The notes under the pieces: model-generated
Databases searched by the model: none
What the model saw: only the letters and a program-made list of their open reading frames with translations
What the model was told of the DNA's origin: nothing
Program-made: the position numbers and the translations under genes
Assembly (NCBI GenBank): GCA_044221555.1
Contig: JBGAOY010000002.1
Location: 186,001-250,000 of the forward strand
Length of the DNA: 64,000 nt
Origin: JAEUJM01 sp044221555
GTDB lineage: Bacteria; Actinomycetota; Acidimicrobiia; Acidimicrobiales; DATDAH01
Reading direction: 5' to 3'
Part shown: one piece after another, positions 32,865-41,335 of the stretch
Layout: each line of letters starts with the position of its first letter
Position numbering within the stretch: the first letter of the stretch is position 1

Positions 32865-34247
32865 ATGAGCGAGTTGACCCCACCGGACCTGTTCGGCATG
32901 GCCGCCTCCGACTTCGGTGACGACTTCACGTGGGGCGTGGCGACCGCGTCGTACCAGATCGAGGGCGCCTGGAACGAGGACGGGAAGGGGCCGTCGATCT
33001 GGGACACCTTCACCCACCGCACGCGCCGGCCCGTCCCGACGGTGTTCACCGGTGAGAACGGTGATGTCGCGTGCGACTTCTACCACCGCTACGAGTCCGA
33101 TCTCGAGACCATGGGCGGCCTCGGGGTGGGTGCCAACCGCTTCTCGGTGTCGTGGCCCCGGGTGCTGCCCACCGGCACGGGCCGGGTGAACGAGGCCGGC
33201 CTCGACTTCTACTCGCGGGTCGTCGACGCCACGCTCGCGAACGGGATGCAGCCGTGGCTGACCGCCTACCACTGGGACCTCCCGCAGGCCCTCCAGGACC
33301 AGGGCGGGTGGGAGAACCGCAGCATCGTCGGCTGGTTCGAGGAGTACGTGGGGGTGTTGGTCGACCGCCTCGGCGATCGCGTCAAGCACTGGATGGTGTT
33401 CAACGAGCCCCTGTCGTTCTGCGGGGGCGGCTACCTGCTGGGCATGCACGCGCCGGGGATCATCGGGCAGAAGTCGTTCATGGCCGCGGTCCACCACGTG
33501 AACCTGTCCCAGGCCGCGGCGGCCCGGGTGATCCGGGCGGGCGTGCCCGACGCCGTGGTGGGCACGACCCACGTGATCGGTCCGGTGGCGGCCCGGGGGC
33601 CGTCGGCCATCCAGCAGAAGGCCAAGCGGAGCATGGACGCCATCACCCACGGCATCTTCCTCGAGCCCAACCTCGGCCTGGGCTACCCGATGGACGACAA
33701 CCCGGTGGTCCGCAAGGTCGAGCCGTTCATCAAGGCCGGCGACGACGAGGCCGTGAAGGTGGACTTCGACTTCGTCGGCGCCCAGTACTACGCGTCCTTC
33801 GTCGCCTTCCCCGTGCCCTACCTGGGGGGCCTGGCCACCCGCCAGCCGGGCGTGAAGGGCCGTGACCGCGACCAGATGGGGCACTGGCTGAACCCCGAGG
33901 GCCTCTACGAGTCGGTCGCGCTGCTGCACGCCTACGACCGGTACCCCAGCATCGTGGTGACCGAGAACGGGGTGTCGCTCCCCGACGCGGTCGAGGTCGA
34001 GGACGGCACCGAGCGGGTCCACGACCTGCGCCGCATCGACTACCTGCGCCGCCACATCGCCCAGGTGGGCCGGGCCCGTCAGGACGGCATCCCGGTCGAC
34101 GGGTACTTCTACTGGTCGTTCATGGACAACTTCGAGTGGGCGCTCGGGTACCGGCCCCGCTTCGGATTGGTGCACGTCGACTTCGCCACCCAGCACCGGG
34201 TGGTGAAGGACTCGGGCCACTGGTACCGCGCCTTCCTCGGGGCGTAG
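32865..34247 (+). CDS. Family 1 glycoside hydrolase (beta-glucosidase)
   Basis: The 460-residue enzyme has the GH1 N-terminal signature FTWGVATASYQIEGAWNEDG, the acid/base glutamate in MVFNEPLSF (Glu181) and the nucleophile in VVTENGVS (Glu367), with WSFMDNFEWALGY near the C-terminus. It hydrolyses beta-glucosides or related beta-glycosides in the cytoplasm, since no signal peptide is present. Length is typical (440-480). The ATG at 32865 fits MSELTPPDLFGM. No sugar transporter is nearby; the gene stands alone between a DUF1579 gene and a convergent esterase. Confidence 0.9.
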   Translation: MSELTPPDLFGMAASDFGDDFTWGVATASYQIEGAWNEDGKGPSIWDTFTHRTRRPVPTVFTGENGDVACDFYHRYESDLETMGGLGVGANRFSVSWPRVLPTGTGRVNEAGLDFYSRVVDATLANGMQPWLTAYHWDLPQALQDQGGWENRSIVGWFEEYVGVLVDRLGDRVKHWMVFNEPLSFCGGGYLLGMHAPGIIGQKSFMAAVHHVNLSQAAAARVIRAGVPDAVVGTTHVIGPVAARGPSAIQQKAKRSMDAITHGIFLEPNLGLGYPMDDNPVVRKVEPFIKAGDDEAVKVDFDFVGAQYYASFVAFPVPYLGGLATRQPGVKGRDRDQMGHWLNPEGLYESVALLHAYDRYPSIVVTENGVSLPDAVEVEDGTERVHDLRRIDYLRRHIAQVGRARQDGIPVDGYFYWSFMDNFEWALGYRPRFGLVHVDFATQHRVVKDSGHWYRAFLGA

Positions 34248-34282
34248 CCACCCCGAGGCCCCGTACCGGTTGTCCAGGGTGT

Positions 34283-34301
34283 CGGCGCGGTGCCTGCGCC
34301 G
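34283..34301. terminator. Candidate bidirectional terminator hairpin
   Basis: CGGCGC (34283-34288) and GCGCCG (34296-34301) pair around a 7-base loop in the 57-base gap between the convergent GH1 and esterase genes. There is no T-tract, as is common in high-GC actinobacteria. Confidence 0.4.
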
Positions 34302-34304
34302 CGG

Positions 34305-35360
34305 TCAGGGTGGGCCGAGGAAGAAGTCGAACATGAGCGGGGTGGCCTCGATGTCCATGGTGGTGTGGCCGAACTGCGCCTCGAACCCCGGCGTCGGTCG
34401 CCCCGGCCACGTGTGGCCGCCCCCCTCGATCACGTAGAGCACGGTCTCGGCCTCGCACCCCTCCCACGTGTAGCGCATCACCTCGGGTGACACCCGCTCG
34501 CCCGTCCGTCCCCGCTCGCAACCGTTGTGGGCGGCCCAGTTGCGCATGGCGGCGTCGACCCCGTGGTGCTCGGGCACGTCGGCGGGGATGTCGCCCTTCC
34601 AGTAGTGCATGTTGGCGATGGTCTCCGAGTTGAGCCCACCCCCCTCGTAGGTGACGATCGGGTCGGCATCGCCGTGGAAGGCCATCACCGGCACGGGCTC
34701 GTCGTCGCACACCCCGTCCTCGGCGGGGAACTCGACGCCGGCGATGGGCGCCACCGCGGTGATCCGATCGGACATCTGACAGGCGAGCACCGACGACATC
34801 TGGGCGCCGTTGGACTGACCGGTGGAGAAGACCTTGGTGGTGTCGATGCAGAGGTCGGCCTCGAGCTCGTCGAGCAGGGCCTCCATGAAGGCCACGTCGG
34901 GGTTGTCGGGCACCGGCGAGGCCATCCAGAAGAACGTGCCGTTGTCGACCATGTCGGACGGTGAGACGGCGATGAAGTCGTAGTCCTCGGCCATGTCGGC
35001 GAACCCCGCGCCGGCCGGCACGAACGTGTAGCTGACCGTCAACGCGTGGAGGCCGAACACCAGGGGCAGGGGCGTGGTGCCGTCGTAGCCCTCGGGCACG
35101 ATCAGCTGGTAGCGACCCTCGACCCCGTTCACCTCGATGGTCTCGTCCGTCGTCCCTGGGGCCACCGGGGGCACGTCGCCGCAGCCGCCGGAGGGATCGG
35201 GAGCCGGCTCGGTGGTCGATGTCGGCGCCGCGGCGGCGTCCGTGGCGGTGTCGGCGGCGGCGGACCGGTCTGCCCCGCCACCCCCGTCGGAGGAGCAGGC
35301 GGCGACGAGCAGCAGCCCGGCGACGGCCACGAGGGCCAGGGTGGATCGGGCGCGGGTCAT
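34305..35360 (-). CDS. Secreted lipoprotein esterase of the PHB-depolymerase/LpqC-like family
   Basis: The 351-residue protein has a lipoprotein signal (LVAVAGLLLVAACSS), a Ser/Ala/Thr-rich linker, and an alpha/beta-hydrolase domain of the polyhydroxybutyrate-depolymerase group. The domain has YQLIVPEGYDGTTPLPLVFGLH near residue 84, the nucleophile motif FSTGQSNGAQMSS, PVMAFHGDADPIV with the acidic residue, and GGGHTWPG with the catalytic histidine. The fixed HTWPG ending is typical of feruloyl esterase/PHB-depolymerase relatives. It would act on extracellular esters. The ATG at 35360 lies just beyond a 15-bp tandem repeat that begins 23 bases upstream and separates it from the next gene. Confidence 0.87.
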   Translation of the reverse strand: MTRARSTLALVAVAGLLLVAACSSDGGGGADRSAAADTATDAAAAPTSTTEPAPDPSGGCGDVPPVAPGTTDETIEVNGVEGRYQLIVPEGYDGTTPLPLVFGLHALTVSYTFVPAGAGFADMAEDYDFIAVSPSDMVDNGTFFWMASPVPDNPDVAFMEALLDELEADLCIDTTKVFSTGQSNGAQMSSVLACQMSDRITAVAPIAGVEFPAEDGVCDDEPVPVMAFHGDADPIVTYEGGGLNSETIANMHYWKGDIPADVPEHHGVDAAMRNWAAHNGCERGRTGERVSPEVMRYTWEGCEAETVLYVIEGGGHTWPGRPTPGFEAQFGHTTMDIEATPLMFDFFLGPP

Positions 35361-35383
35361 CGGTCTCCCAGGTCTTGCGGGAC

Positions 35384-35428
35384 GGGGTGTGCGGTCACGG
35401 GGTGTGCGGTCACAGGGTGTGCGGTCAC
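35384..35428 (-). repeat. Three 15-bp tandem repeats carrying in-frame stop codons
   Basis: GGGGTGTGCGGTCAC occurs at 35384 and 35399 and with one change at 35414, followed by a partial fourth unit. On the minus strand each unit contains TGA. The PQQ-propeller gene stops in the unit at 35414-35428 (TGA at 35427-35425). Because the period is a multiple of three, the next two units provide further in-frame TGA codons 15 and 30 bases later. Confidence 0.85.
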
Positions 35429-36912
35429 GGGGTGTCGGGGTGGAACGTGAGCAGGCCGCCGTCGCCGGGGCCCTCGAACAGGTTGTAGCCGTAGCCCCAC
35501 AGCAGGTCACCGTCGCTGATCGAGGGGCCCGATCCCACCTGGGACGGGGCCTGGGACGACCAGAGCTCGCGTCCCGTGGCGGTATCGAGGGCGAGCAGGG
35601 CGCCGGTGCCGGTCCCCACGAAGGCTACGCCCGGGATGGCGCTGACCGGCGCGTAGACGGTGCCCTCCAGGTCGCGCTCCCACACGATCTCGCCCGTGGC
35701 CGGGTCGAGCGCCGCCACCTTCGAGGCATTGGTGGGGGAGTTGTTCTCGGGGTTCCCCACGTTGGACGTGACCACCAGCACCTCGTCGACGAAGGCCGCG
35801 GTCCCGATCGCGCCACCCAGGATGCTCCCGGGGGTGAGGGTGGTCTGCCACACCTCCTCCCCGGTCTCGCGGTCGAGCGCGTGGTACACCCCGGTCTTGT
35901 CGCCCGCCCCCACCATGTCCCGGCCGTCCGAGGTCCAGAGGTTGGGGGCGGCGCCCACGTCGGCGTCCTTCCCGCCACCACCACCGGCGGCGAACACGTC
36001 GGGGTTGGTGAACTGGGTCGACCACGCCACCTCGCCCGTCCGCTCGTCGAGGGCCAGGATGCTGTCGGCGAGTGGGCTGGTGGGCTCCTCGTAGGTGTTT
36101 CCCGTGCCCACGTACAGCACGCCGCGCTCGGTGTCGACCGAGGGTGTCGACCAGATGCCCACCCCCGCACCCCCCGTCTCGTCGTTGGGTGTCGTCGAGA
36201 TCCGCCAGACCTTCTCGCCGGTCTCGGCGTCCCACGCACCGATCGAGCCCCGGAACGAGTACTGGGCCTGCGGCACCGTGACCTCGCCGCTGGCCACCCC
36301 TTGGAACACCAGGCCGTCGGCCACCACCGGGGAGGCCGAGATCATCGCGAACGGGTGGTGGTGGGTGGTCGCCTGCCACTCGACCTCACCGGTGGCCCGG
36401 TCGAGGCGGTACAGGGTGGTTCCACTGGCCGCGAAGACGGCATCGTCGACGATCGGCACCGAGCCGATGACCGCCCCGCCGAGGTCGGTCGCCCACTCCT
36501 CGTCCCCGGTCGCCGGGTCGACGGCGTGCACGGTCCCGGCCCAGTCGCCGAAGTAGGCCACGCCGTCGGACACCGTGGGGGTGCCGGTCACGCCCACGAC
36601 GCCGTCGAGCGACCAGCCCGGCACCAGGTGGGCGACCGAGTCGGCGGTGACCGCCGACGGATCGGCGTCGGTGCGGGTGTTGGCCAGGTCGTGGCCGTAC
36701 TGCGTCCAGCCGGGCCCGCCGGCGTCGGCGGTCGACCCCTCGTCCGGAGCGGTGCCGGTGCCCGCCGTGGTGACCGTGCCGGGCAGCGCGGCATCGCCGT
36801 CCGAGCCGCACCCGGCGAGCAGCGTGATCGCCAGCACGAGGAGGAGGCCGCCGACCCGCAGATGCGCCGCCGCGGCCGCCCGTCCCGTCCCCCGTGATCC
36901 CATGGCCGCCAT
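35425..36912 (-). CDS. PQQ-like beta-propeller lipoprotein
   Basis: The roughly 495-residue protein has a lipoprotein signal (VGGLLLVLAITLLAGC) and then repeated propeller blades of the TGTPTVSDGVAYFGDW, VHAVDPATGDEEWATDL and YRLDRATGEVEW type, ending near LLWGYGYNLFEGPG. The blades match PQQ-dependent dehydrogenase and BamB-like repeats, but the dehydrogenase active-site residues are not obvious. It may be a binding or assembly protein outside the membrane. The start is ATG 36912 or ATG 36903. It lies downstream of the two-component genes in the same direction. The inverted repeat at 36948 upstream is shared with the response regulator promoter region. Confidence 0.78.
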   Translation of the reverse strand: MAAMGSRGTGRAAAAAHLRVGGLLLVLAITLLAGCGSDGDAALPGTVTTAGTGTAPDEGSTADAGGPGWTQYGHDLANTRTDADPSAVTADSVAHLVPGWSLDGVVGVTGTPTVSDGVAYFGDWAGTVHAVDPATGDEEWATDLGGAVIGSVPIVDDAVFAASGTTLYRLDRATGEVEWQATTHHHPFAMISASPVVADGLVFQGVASGEVTVPQAQYSFRGSIGAWDAETGEKVWRISTTPNDETGGAGVGIWSTPSVDTERGVLYVGTGNTYEEPTSPLADSILALDERTGEVAWSTQFTNPDVFAAGGGGGKDADVGAAPNLWTSDGRDMVGAGDKTGVYHALDRETGEEVWQTTLTPGSILGGAIGTAAFVDEVLVVTSNVGNPENNSPTNASKVAALDPATGEIVWERDLEGTVYAPVSAIPGVAFVGTGTGALLALDTATGRELWSSQAPSQVGSGPSISDGDLLWGYGYNLFEGPGDGGLLTFHPDTP

Positions 36913-37239
36913 CTGAACAGGCCGTGAGCGGTGGTGCTGACGCGTCGCTGAACGTCCCTTCAGTCCCCCTTCGGCCCGACCCCTGTGCCCCGGCCGTCGC
37001 CGCCGGGACCTCGATCCGGACCGGACGACCCATGTCACCGACAGTGGCCGCACCCCGTTGCACCGCACGTTCTGGAGGAACTACCAGTCGCCCGTGACTG
37101 CTGTTGCCTCCGGCTGCCCGTCCGGGGCGCCGACGACCTGGCGCTGACCACCCACGGTGATCGGACCGGACGGTGTGTCGTCGTCGGATACCGGGGACGG
37201 GCAGCCAGCGGGCTGGAGCCGAGACGTGTCGTGAGGTCG
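36913..37239. other. 327-base intergenic region between PQQ lipoprotein and histidine kinase genes
   Basis: No credible gene is seen. The region holds CTGAACAG (36913-36920), the inverted repeat CTGAA-N6-TTCAG (36948-36963) and, further from the lipoprotein gene, GC-rich sequence with only short open frames. It presumably carries the promoter of the leftward lipoprotein gene. Confidence 0.5.
36948..36963. promoter_or_regulatory. Inverted repeat CTGAA-N6-TTCAG (site 1)
   Basis: CTGAACGTCCCTTCAG lies 36 bases upstream of the lipoprotein start at 36912. The same arrangement occurs at 39337-39352, upstream of the response regulator gene on one side and the P450 gene on the other. CTGAACAG (36913-36920) also recurs there as its complement CTGTTCAG (39345-39352). 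These may be binding sites of the response regulator encoded between them. Confidence 0.45.
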
Positions 37240-38607
37240 TCAGCTGCTCACGTCGGCCGGCTGGCGATCGAGGGCCGGCAACCGGACCGTGAAGCACGCG
37301 CCGCGTCCGTCGCCGGCGCCGGCCACCACCGTGCCGTGGTGGGCGGTCACGATGGCCGCGACGATCGACAGGCCCAGTCCGGTCCCGCTCCGCATGCCCG
37401 CCCGGCTGTCCTCGAGGGTCGTGAAGCGCTCGAAGACCCGTCCGCGGTCCGACTCGGGGATGCCCGGGCCGTCATCGGTGACCGTGAAGACGACCGTGCC
37501 GTCACACTCTCGCACCGAGAACGCGATCGTCGACACCGCGTAGCGCGCCGCGTTGGCGGCCAGGTTCTCCACGACGCGGGCCAGGTCGGTGTCGCGGCCG
37601 CGCACCTGGCCGCCCGACACCCCCGTGGTGTCGATCCGGAGGCTGGTGGTGCGTTGGAGGGCCGCGGCCTGGGCGAGGACGAGGTCGTCGAGATCGACCG
37701 GCCCGCCGGCCGGGCCCTGCCCCTGCTCGTCGGCGCGGGCCAGGGTCAGCAGCTCGTCGACCAGGTCCTGCAGGGCGCCGACCGCGGCCAGCGCCTCGGC
37801 GCGCGAGGCGCGCACCGCGGCCTGGTCCTCGGGCTCGGTCTCCAGCAGGGCCCGCAGGCCGGTGATCGGCGTGCGCAGCTCGTGGCTGGCGTCGGACACG
37901 AACCGGCGCTCGCGGGTGACGGCGTCGTCCAACCGGGCGAGCAGGTCGTTCAGCGTGTCGGCCAGCCGGTCGAGCTCGTCGCCCGTGCCCGGTCGGGCGA
38001 CGCGGGTGTCGAGCTCACGGTCGCCGACCTCGCCCACGGCCCTCGCCATGGCATCGACGGGTCGCAGGGCACGGCCCACCACGACCCACACGACGATCCC
38101 GAGGAACAGGGTGAGCCCGACGGTCATGGCCAACAGCAGGCGCTCGAGGGAGTCGCGGACGTCGGCGATGTCGTCGGACGACTTGGCCACCACGAGGGTC
38201 ACCGACGCGTCGGTGGGCGACGGCTGGGTGAGGACCCGCAGCGGGCCGTACGGGCTGTCGTCGGTGGAGGCGATCCCCGACTCGGTGCCGTCACCGAGTG
38301 GCGGGCCGAGCGCGGGCGCGTCCGCGGCGGCGTCGCTGGCACCCAGCACCCGGCCAGTGGGGGAGAGGAACTGGACGTACAGGTCGTCGGGGCCCTCCTC
38401 GGTGGGCAGGCCCTCGCCGCTGGTCAGGGCCCGGTCGATGTAGTCCGCGGTCGAGGTGAGCGAGGTGTCGATCTGGGTGACCATCTCGCGCTCGAGCACG
38501 CGGATGACGGCGAGGCCGGCGCCGGCGACCGCCAGCAGCACCACCAGCACCGCGCCTGCGGTGATCCGGACCCGGAGCGACAGCCGTCGCCGCCCGGTCC
38601 GTGCCAT
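37240..38607 (-). CDS. Sensor histidine kinase of a two-component system
   Basis: The 455-residue protein has two transmembrane helices (about 15-35 and 158-178) around an extracytoplasmic sensor region, then a HAMP domain. The dimerisation domain has SDASHELRTPITGL with phospho-acceptor His242. The ATPase domain has the N box VVENLAANAARYA, G1 TDDGPGIPESDRGRVFERF and G2 GTGLGLSIV. The ATG at 38607 shares its A with the TGA of the response regulator gene, so the pair is translationally coupled. It resembles the MprB/TcrY group of actinobacterial envelope-stress kinases; the stimulus is unknown. Confidence 0.92.
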   Translation of the reverse strand: MARTGRRRLSLRVRITAGAVLVVLLAVAGAGLAVIRVLEREMVTQIDTSLTSTADYIDRALTSGEGLPTEEGPDDLYVQFLSPTGRVLGASDAAADAPALGPPLGDGTESGIASTDDSPYGPLRVLTQPSPTDASVTLVVAKSSDDIADVRDSLERLLLAMTVGLTLFLGIVVWVVVGRALRPVDAMARAVGEVGDRELDTRVARPGTGDELDRLADTLNDLLARLDDAVTRERRFVSDASHELRTPITGLRALLETEPEDQAAVRASRAEALAAVGALQDLVDELLTLARADEQGQGPAGGPVDLDDLVLAQAAALQRTTSLRIDTTGVSGGQVRGRDTDLARVVENLAANAARYAVSTIAFSVRECDGTVVFTVTDDGPGIPESDRGRVFERFTTLEDSRAGMRSGTGLGLSIVAAIVTAHHGTVVAGAGDGRGACFTVRLPALDRQPADVSS

Positions 38608-39284
38608 CAGCGGCGGTCCTCTCGGTGGAGGCGGTACCCCTCGCCCCGCACGGTCTCGATGGTCTCGCGTCCGAAGGGGGTGTCGAGCTTCTGGCGCAGG
38701 TGACCCACGTAGACCTCGACGATGTTGGCGTCGCCCCCGAATCCCGCGCCCCACACCCGCTCGAGGATCTCGGCCTTGGTCACGGTGGTGTCGGCCCGGT
38801 CGAGCAGCAGTGCGAGCACCTCCATCTCGCGGGCGGTGAGATCGATGGCCACCTCGCCCCGGAAGCAGCGCCGGCGCAGCGGATCGAGTCGCAGGTCGCC
38901 GACCGCGGGCCAGTCCAGCCGCCGTCGGGGTCGCCGAAGCAGGGCGTTGACCCTCGCCTGGAGGACGACCGTCGAGAACGGCTTGGTGAGGAAGTCGTCG
39001 GCACCGGTGTCGAGGCCCTCGGCCTCGTCGTACTCGCCGGACTTCGCGGTCAGCATGAGGATGGGCGTCCAGTCCTCGGCCTCGCGCAGTGCGCGACAGA
39101 CGCGGAACCCGTTCATGGACGGCAGCATCAGGTCGAGCACGATCAGGTCGAACGCGCCGTCCTGGGCTCGGCGCAGGCCCTCGGCGCCGTCGCTCGCGGC
39201 CTCGACCGTGAATCCGTCGGCCGTCAGGCACCGGGCCACCCCCGTGGCCACCGTCGGGTCGTCCTCGATGACGAGCGCGTGCAC
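38607..39284 (-). CDS. OmpR/PhoB-family response regulator
   Basis: The 225-residue protein has a receiver domain with acidic pair IEDD, phospho-acceptor Asp51 (LIVLDLMLP), Thr in MLTAKSG and Lys in FLTKPF, followed by a winged-helix DNA-binding domain (LTAREMEVLALLLDR to IETVRGEGYRL). It starts with GTG at 39284 (VHALVIEDD) behind GAGGGTGG. It precedes and is coupled to the histidine kinase gene. An inverted repeat (39337-39352) in its upstream region recurs upstream of the neighbouring lipoprotein gene, which suggests autoregulation and a local regulon. Confidence 0.92.
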   Translation of the reverse strand: MHALVIEDDPTVATGVARCLTADGFTVEAASDGAEGLRRAQDGAFDLIVLDLMLPSMNGFRVCRALREAEDWTPILMLTAKSGEYDEAEGLDTGADDFLTKPFSTVVLQARVNALLRRPRRRLDWPAVGDLRLDPLRRRCFRGEVAIDLTAREMEVLALLLDRADTTVTKAEILERVWGAGFGGDANIVEVYVGHLRQKLDTPFGRETIETVRGEGYRLHREDRR

Positions 39285-39336
39285 CGCACCACCCTCGCAC
39301 GGACGGGCGGGGATCGCCCGGGCGGCCGCCGGCGGG

Positions 39337-39352
39337 CTGAAGGTCTGTTCAG
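39337..39352. promoter_or_regulatory. Inverted repeat CTGAA-N6-TTCAG (site 2)
   Basis: CTGAAGGTCTGTTCAG lies 53 bases upstream of both the response regulator start (39284, leftward) and the P450 start (39405, rightward). It is the second copy of the pattern at 36948-36963. Its position between divergent genes would let one regulator control both. Confidence 0.45.
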
Positions 39353-39404
39353 GACCATGCCGGGCGGGTCGTACCATCGAGCGCTGACGTCGCAGGAGGA
39401 ACTC

Positions 39405-40673
39405 ATGACCGACACCGCCGGACCCGTGCTCCACTCGGACCCACGCGGGGCCATCTTCATCACGCCCGCCCTGTTCGAGGACATGGAGCACTGGCACGAG
39501 GTGGCCGCGGAGATCCGCCGCGACTCGCCCGTCCTGCGCGTGGAGGCCGAGATGTGGCCCCCCTTCTGGGCGGTGACGTCCCACGCCGACGTGTTCGAGG
39601 TGTCGCGCCGCAGCGACCTGTTCTGGAACACCGAGCGGTCGGCGCCCGGGCCGGACTACACCTATGACCTCCTCCAAGGGATGGGGTTCGAGCTGCCGCG
39701 CACCCTCGTGCACATCCACGGTGAGGAGCACCAGAAGTACCGACAGGTCACCAACGACTGGTTCAAGCCCGCGGCCGTGTCCCGCCTGCAGCCCGCCATC
39801 GACGCCATCGCCGACGAGTACGTGGACCGCCTGGTCGACCTGGGCGGCAGCTGCGACCTGGCCGCCGACCTCGCGGTGCCGTTCACGTTGCACGTGATCA
39901 TGTCGATCTTCGGCGTGCCCGAGCAGGACGAGGCCCTCATGCTGCGCCTCACCCAGGGCATCTTCGGCGCCGGCGACCCCGAGTACCTGGGTGACTTCAC
40001 CGACCCCATGGAGTTCCTCGGCGACACCCTGCACACGTTCACCGAGTACTTCAACGAGCTGACCGACGACCGCCGCGCGCACCCCGCCGGCGACCTGGCC
40101 ACGGTGCTCGCCAACGGCCAGGTGGACGGTGGCCCCCTGGGTGCGACCGAGCTGCTCTGGTACTACATCATCGTGGCCACCGCCGGCCACGACACGACGT
40201 CGTTCGCGTTCTCGGGTGGCATGGAGCAGTTGCTGCGGAACCCCGATCAGCTGCGGGCGTTGCAGGACGATCCATCGCTGGCGGCGAACGCGGCCGAGGA
40301 GATGATCCGCTGGACCAGCCCGGTGCGCAGCTTCTTCCGCTGGGTGCAGGAGGACACGGTCCTCGGCGGCCAAGCCATCGCCAAGGGCGACGTGGTGCTC
40401 ACCTCGTACCCGTCGGCCAACCGCGACGAGTCCGTCTTCGTCGACTCGATGCGCTTCGACATCACCCGCCCCGACGCCGACAAGACCCTCGCCTTCGGGC
40501 TCGGCATGCACTACTGCCTGGGGGCCCAGGTGGCCCGCCGCGAGGTGCGCACGCTGCTCACCAAGGTGCTCGAGCGGGTCGACACCATCGAGCTGGCCGG
40601 CGAGCCCGAGTACCAGAGCGCCCACTTCGTGAGCGGCGTGAAGCACCTGCCGGTCACCTACACCCTGAAGTAG
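39405..40673 (+). CDS. Cytochrome P450
   Basis: The 422-residue soluble P450 has the I-helix oxygen-activation motif ATAGHDTTS near residue 264, the K-helix EEMIRW (ExxR) and the heme loop FGLGMHYCLGAQVARRE with proximal Cys371. Bacterial P450s hydroxylate lipophilic substrates using ferredoxin electrons. The length and the sequence around SANRDESVF and FD-ITRP resemble actinobacterial CYP125/CYP142-type steroid and fatty-acid hydroxylases, but the exact family cannot be fixed by eye. A strong AGGAGGA precedes the ATG. No ferredoxin gene is adjacent. Confidence 0.9.
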   Translation: MTDTAGPVLHSDPRGAIFITPALFEDMEHWHEVAAEIRRDSPVLRVEAEMWPPFWAVTSHADVFEVSRRSDLFWNTERSAPGPDYTYDLLQGMGFELPRTLVHIHGEEHQKYRQVTNDWFKPAAVSRLQPAIDAIADEYVDRLVDLGGSCDLAADLAVPFTLHVIMSIFGVPEQDEALMLRLTQGIFGAGDPEYLGDFTDPMEFLGDTLHTFTEYFNELTDDRRAHPAGDLATVLANGQVDGGPLGATELLWYYIIVATAGHDTTSFAFSGGMEQLLRNPDQLRALQDDPSLAANAAEEMIRWTSPVRSFFRWVQEDTVLGGQAIAKGDVVLTSYPSANRDESVFVDSMRFDITRPDADKTLAFGLGMHYCLGAQVARREVRTLLTKVLERVDTIELAGEPEYQSAHFVSGVKHLPVTYTLK

Positions 40674-40690
40674 TCCGGGCCTGAAGTAGC

Positions 40691-41326
40691 TCAGGGCGCC
40701 TCGACGGTGGCTCGCCACAGGATGGTGTTGTCCACCTTGAGGTCGGCGGACCAGAGGAACTGGGCCGCGGGGTCCCAGGTGATGTCGCCGTAGCCCTCCT
40801 TCGGGTCCACCTCCGCGGCGGTGAAGACCGTGCCGGACGTCCACTCGCTGTCGTCGAAGCCCGCCTCGGTCCAGTCAGCGGGCTCGTCGATGGCCTCCGA
40901 CTCGCACTCGGCGTCCGGGTCGGCGGACGACTCGCACTCGGTGTTCAGCGGCGCCCGCTGGACGACCAGCGCCTGCCAGGTGTCATCGGTGACGGCCACC
41001 ACCTCGCCGGTCGACGTGTCGGTGATCTGGGCGACGAACCCGCCGTCGCCGATCTGCTGGCGATCGGTGCCGATGTACTCCAGGCCGCTGTCGGTCTCCT
41101 TGAAGTCCTTGGTGACCATGGCGATCGTCAGGGGGTAGGTCGCCTCGAAGGTGATCGTCTCGCTGTTGAACGAGCGCTCGGTGGTGATGGGCACCGAGTC
41201 CTCGCCCACGGCCTCGCCGTTGACGGACAGCGAGAACCAGTTGTCGGCCCACACCTCGGCGGTGAACGTGACCGGCTCGCCCGTGGCCGCCGCCACGCTT
41301 GCCGTGCCCCGCCGACGGGTGAACAC
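40691..41326 (-). CDS. Hypothetical protein, probable secreted-type beta-sandwich without visible signal peptide
   Basis: The up to 211-residue protein is rich in Thr, Glu, Asp and aromatic residues (AEVWADNWFSLSVNGEAVGED, then EYIGTDRQQIGDGGF and DEPADWTEAGFDDSEW). This pattern resembles carbohydrate-binding or lectin-like beta-sandwich domains of exported proteins. The cysteine pair CES...CES is the only one present. No signal peptide precedes it: the longest frame starts at GTG 41326, inside a palindrome 10 bases from the divergent carotenoid oxygenase start. A GTG at 41296 is an alternative. The gene may be 5'-truncated, with its export signal lost. I do not recognise the family. Confidence 0.6.
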   Translation of the reverse strand: MFTRRRGTASVAAATGEPVTFTAEVWADNWFSLSVNGEAVGEDSVPITTERSFNSETITFEATYPLTIAMVTKDFKETDSGLEYIGTDRQQIGDGGFVAQITDTSTGEVVAVTDDTWQALVVQRAPLNTECESSADPDAECESEAIDEPADWTEAGFDDSEWTSGTVFTAAEVDPKEGYGDITWDPAAQFLWSADLKVDNTILWRATVEAP

Positions 41327-41332
41327 TGTTCA
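41320..41332. promoter_or_regulatory. Palindrome TGAACA-C-TGTTCA between divergent genes
   Basis: TGAACACTGTTCA is symmetrical around its central base and sits only three bases before the ATG of the carotenoid oxygenase gene and across the GTG of the leftward gene. The shape suits a repressor operator. It shares TGAACA/TGTTCA with the sites near 36913 and 39345, so the same regulator is possible but unproven. Confidence 0.4.
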
Positions 41333-41335
41333 ACC

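Noticed and set aside
36894..37097. Short plus-strand frame in the gap upstream of the PQQ lipoprotein
   Set aside because: It lacks a ribosome-binding site and motif, and half of it lies on the complement of the lipoprotein start; it is likely noise.
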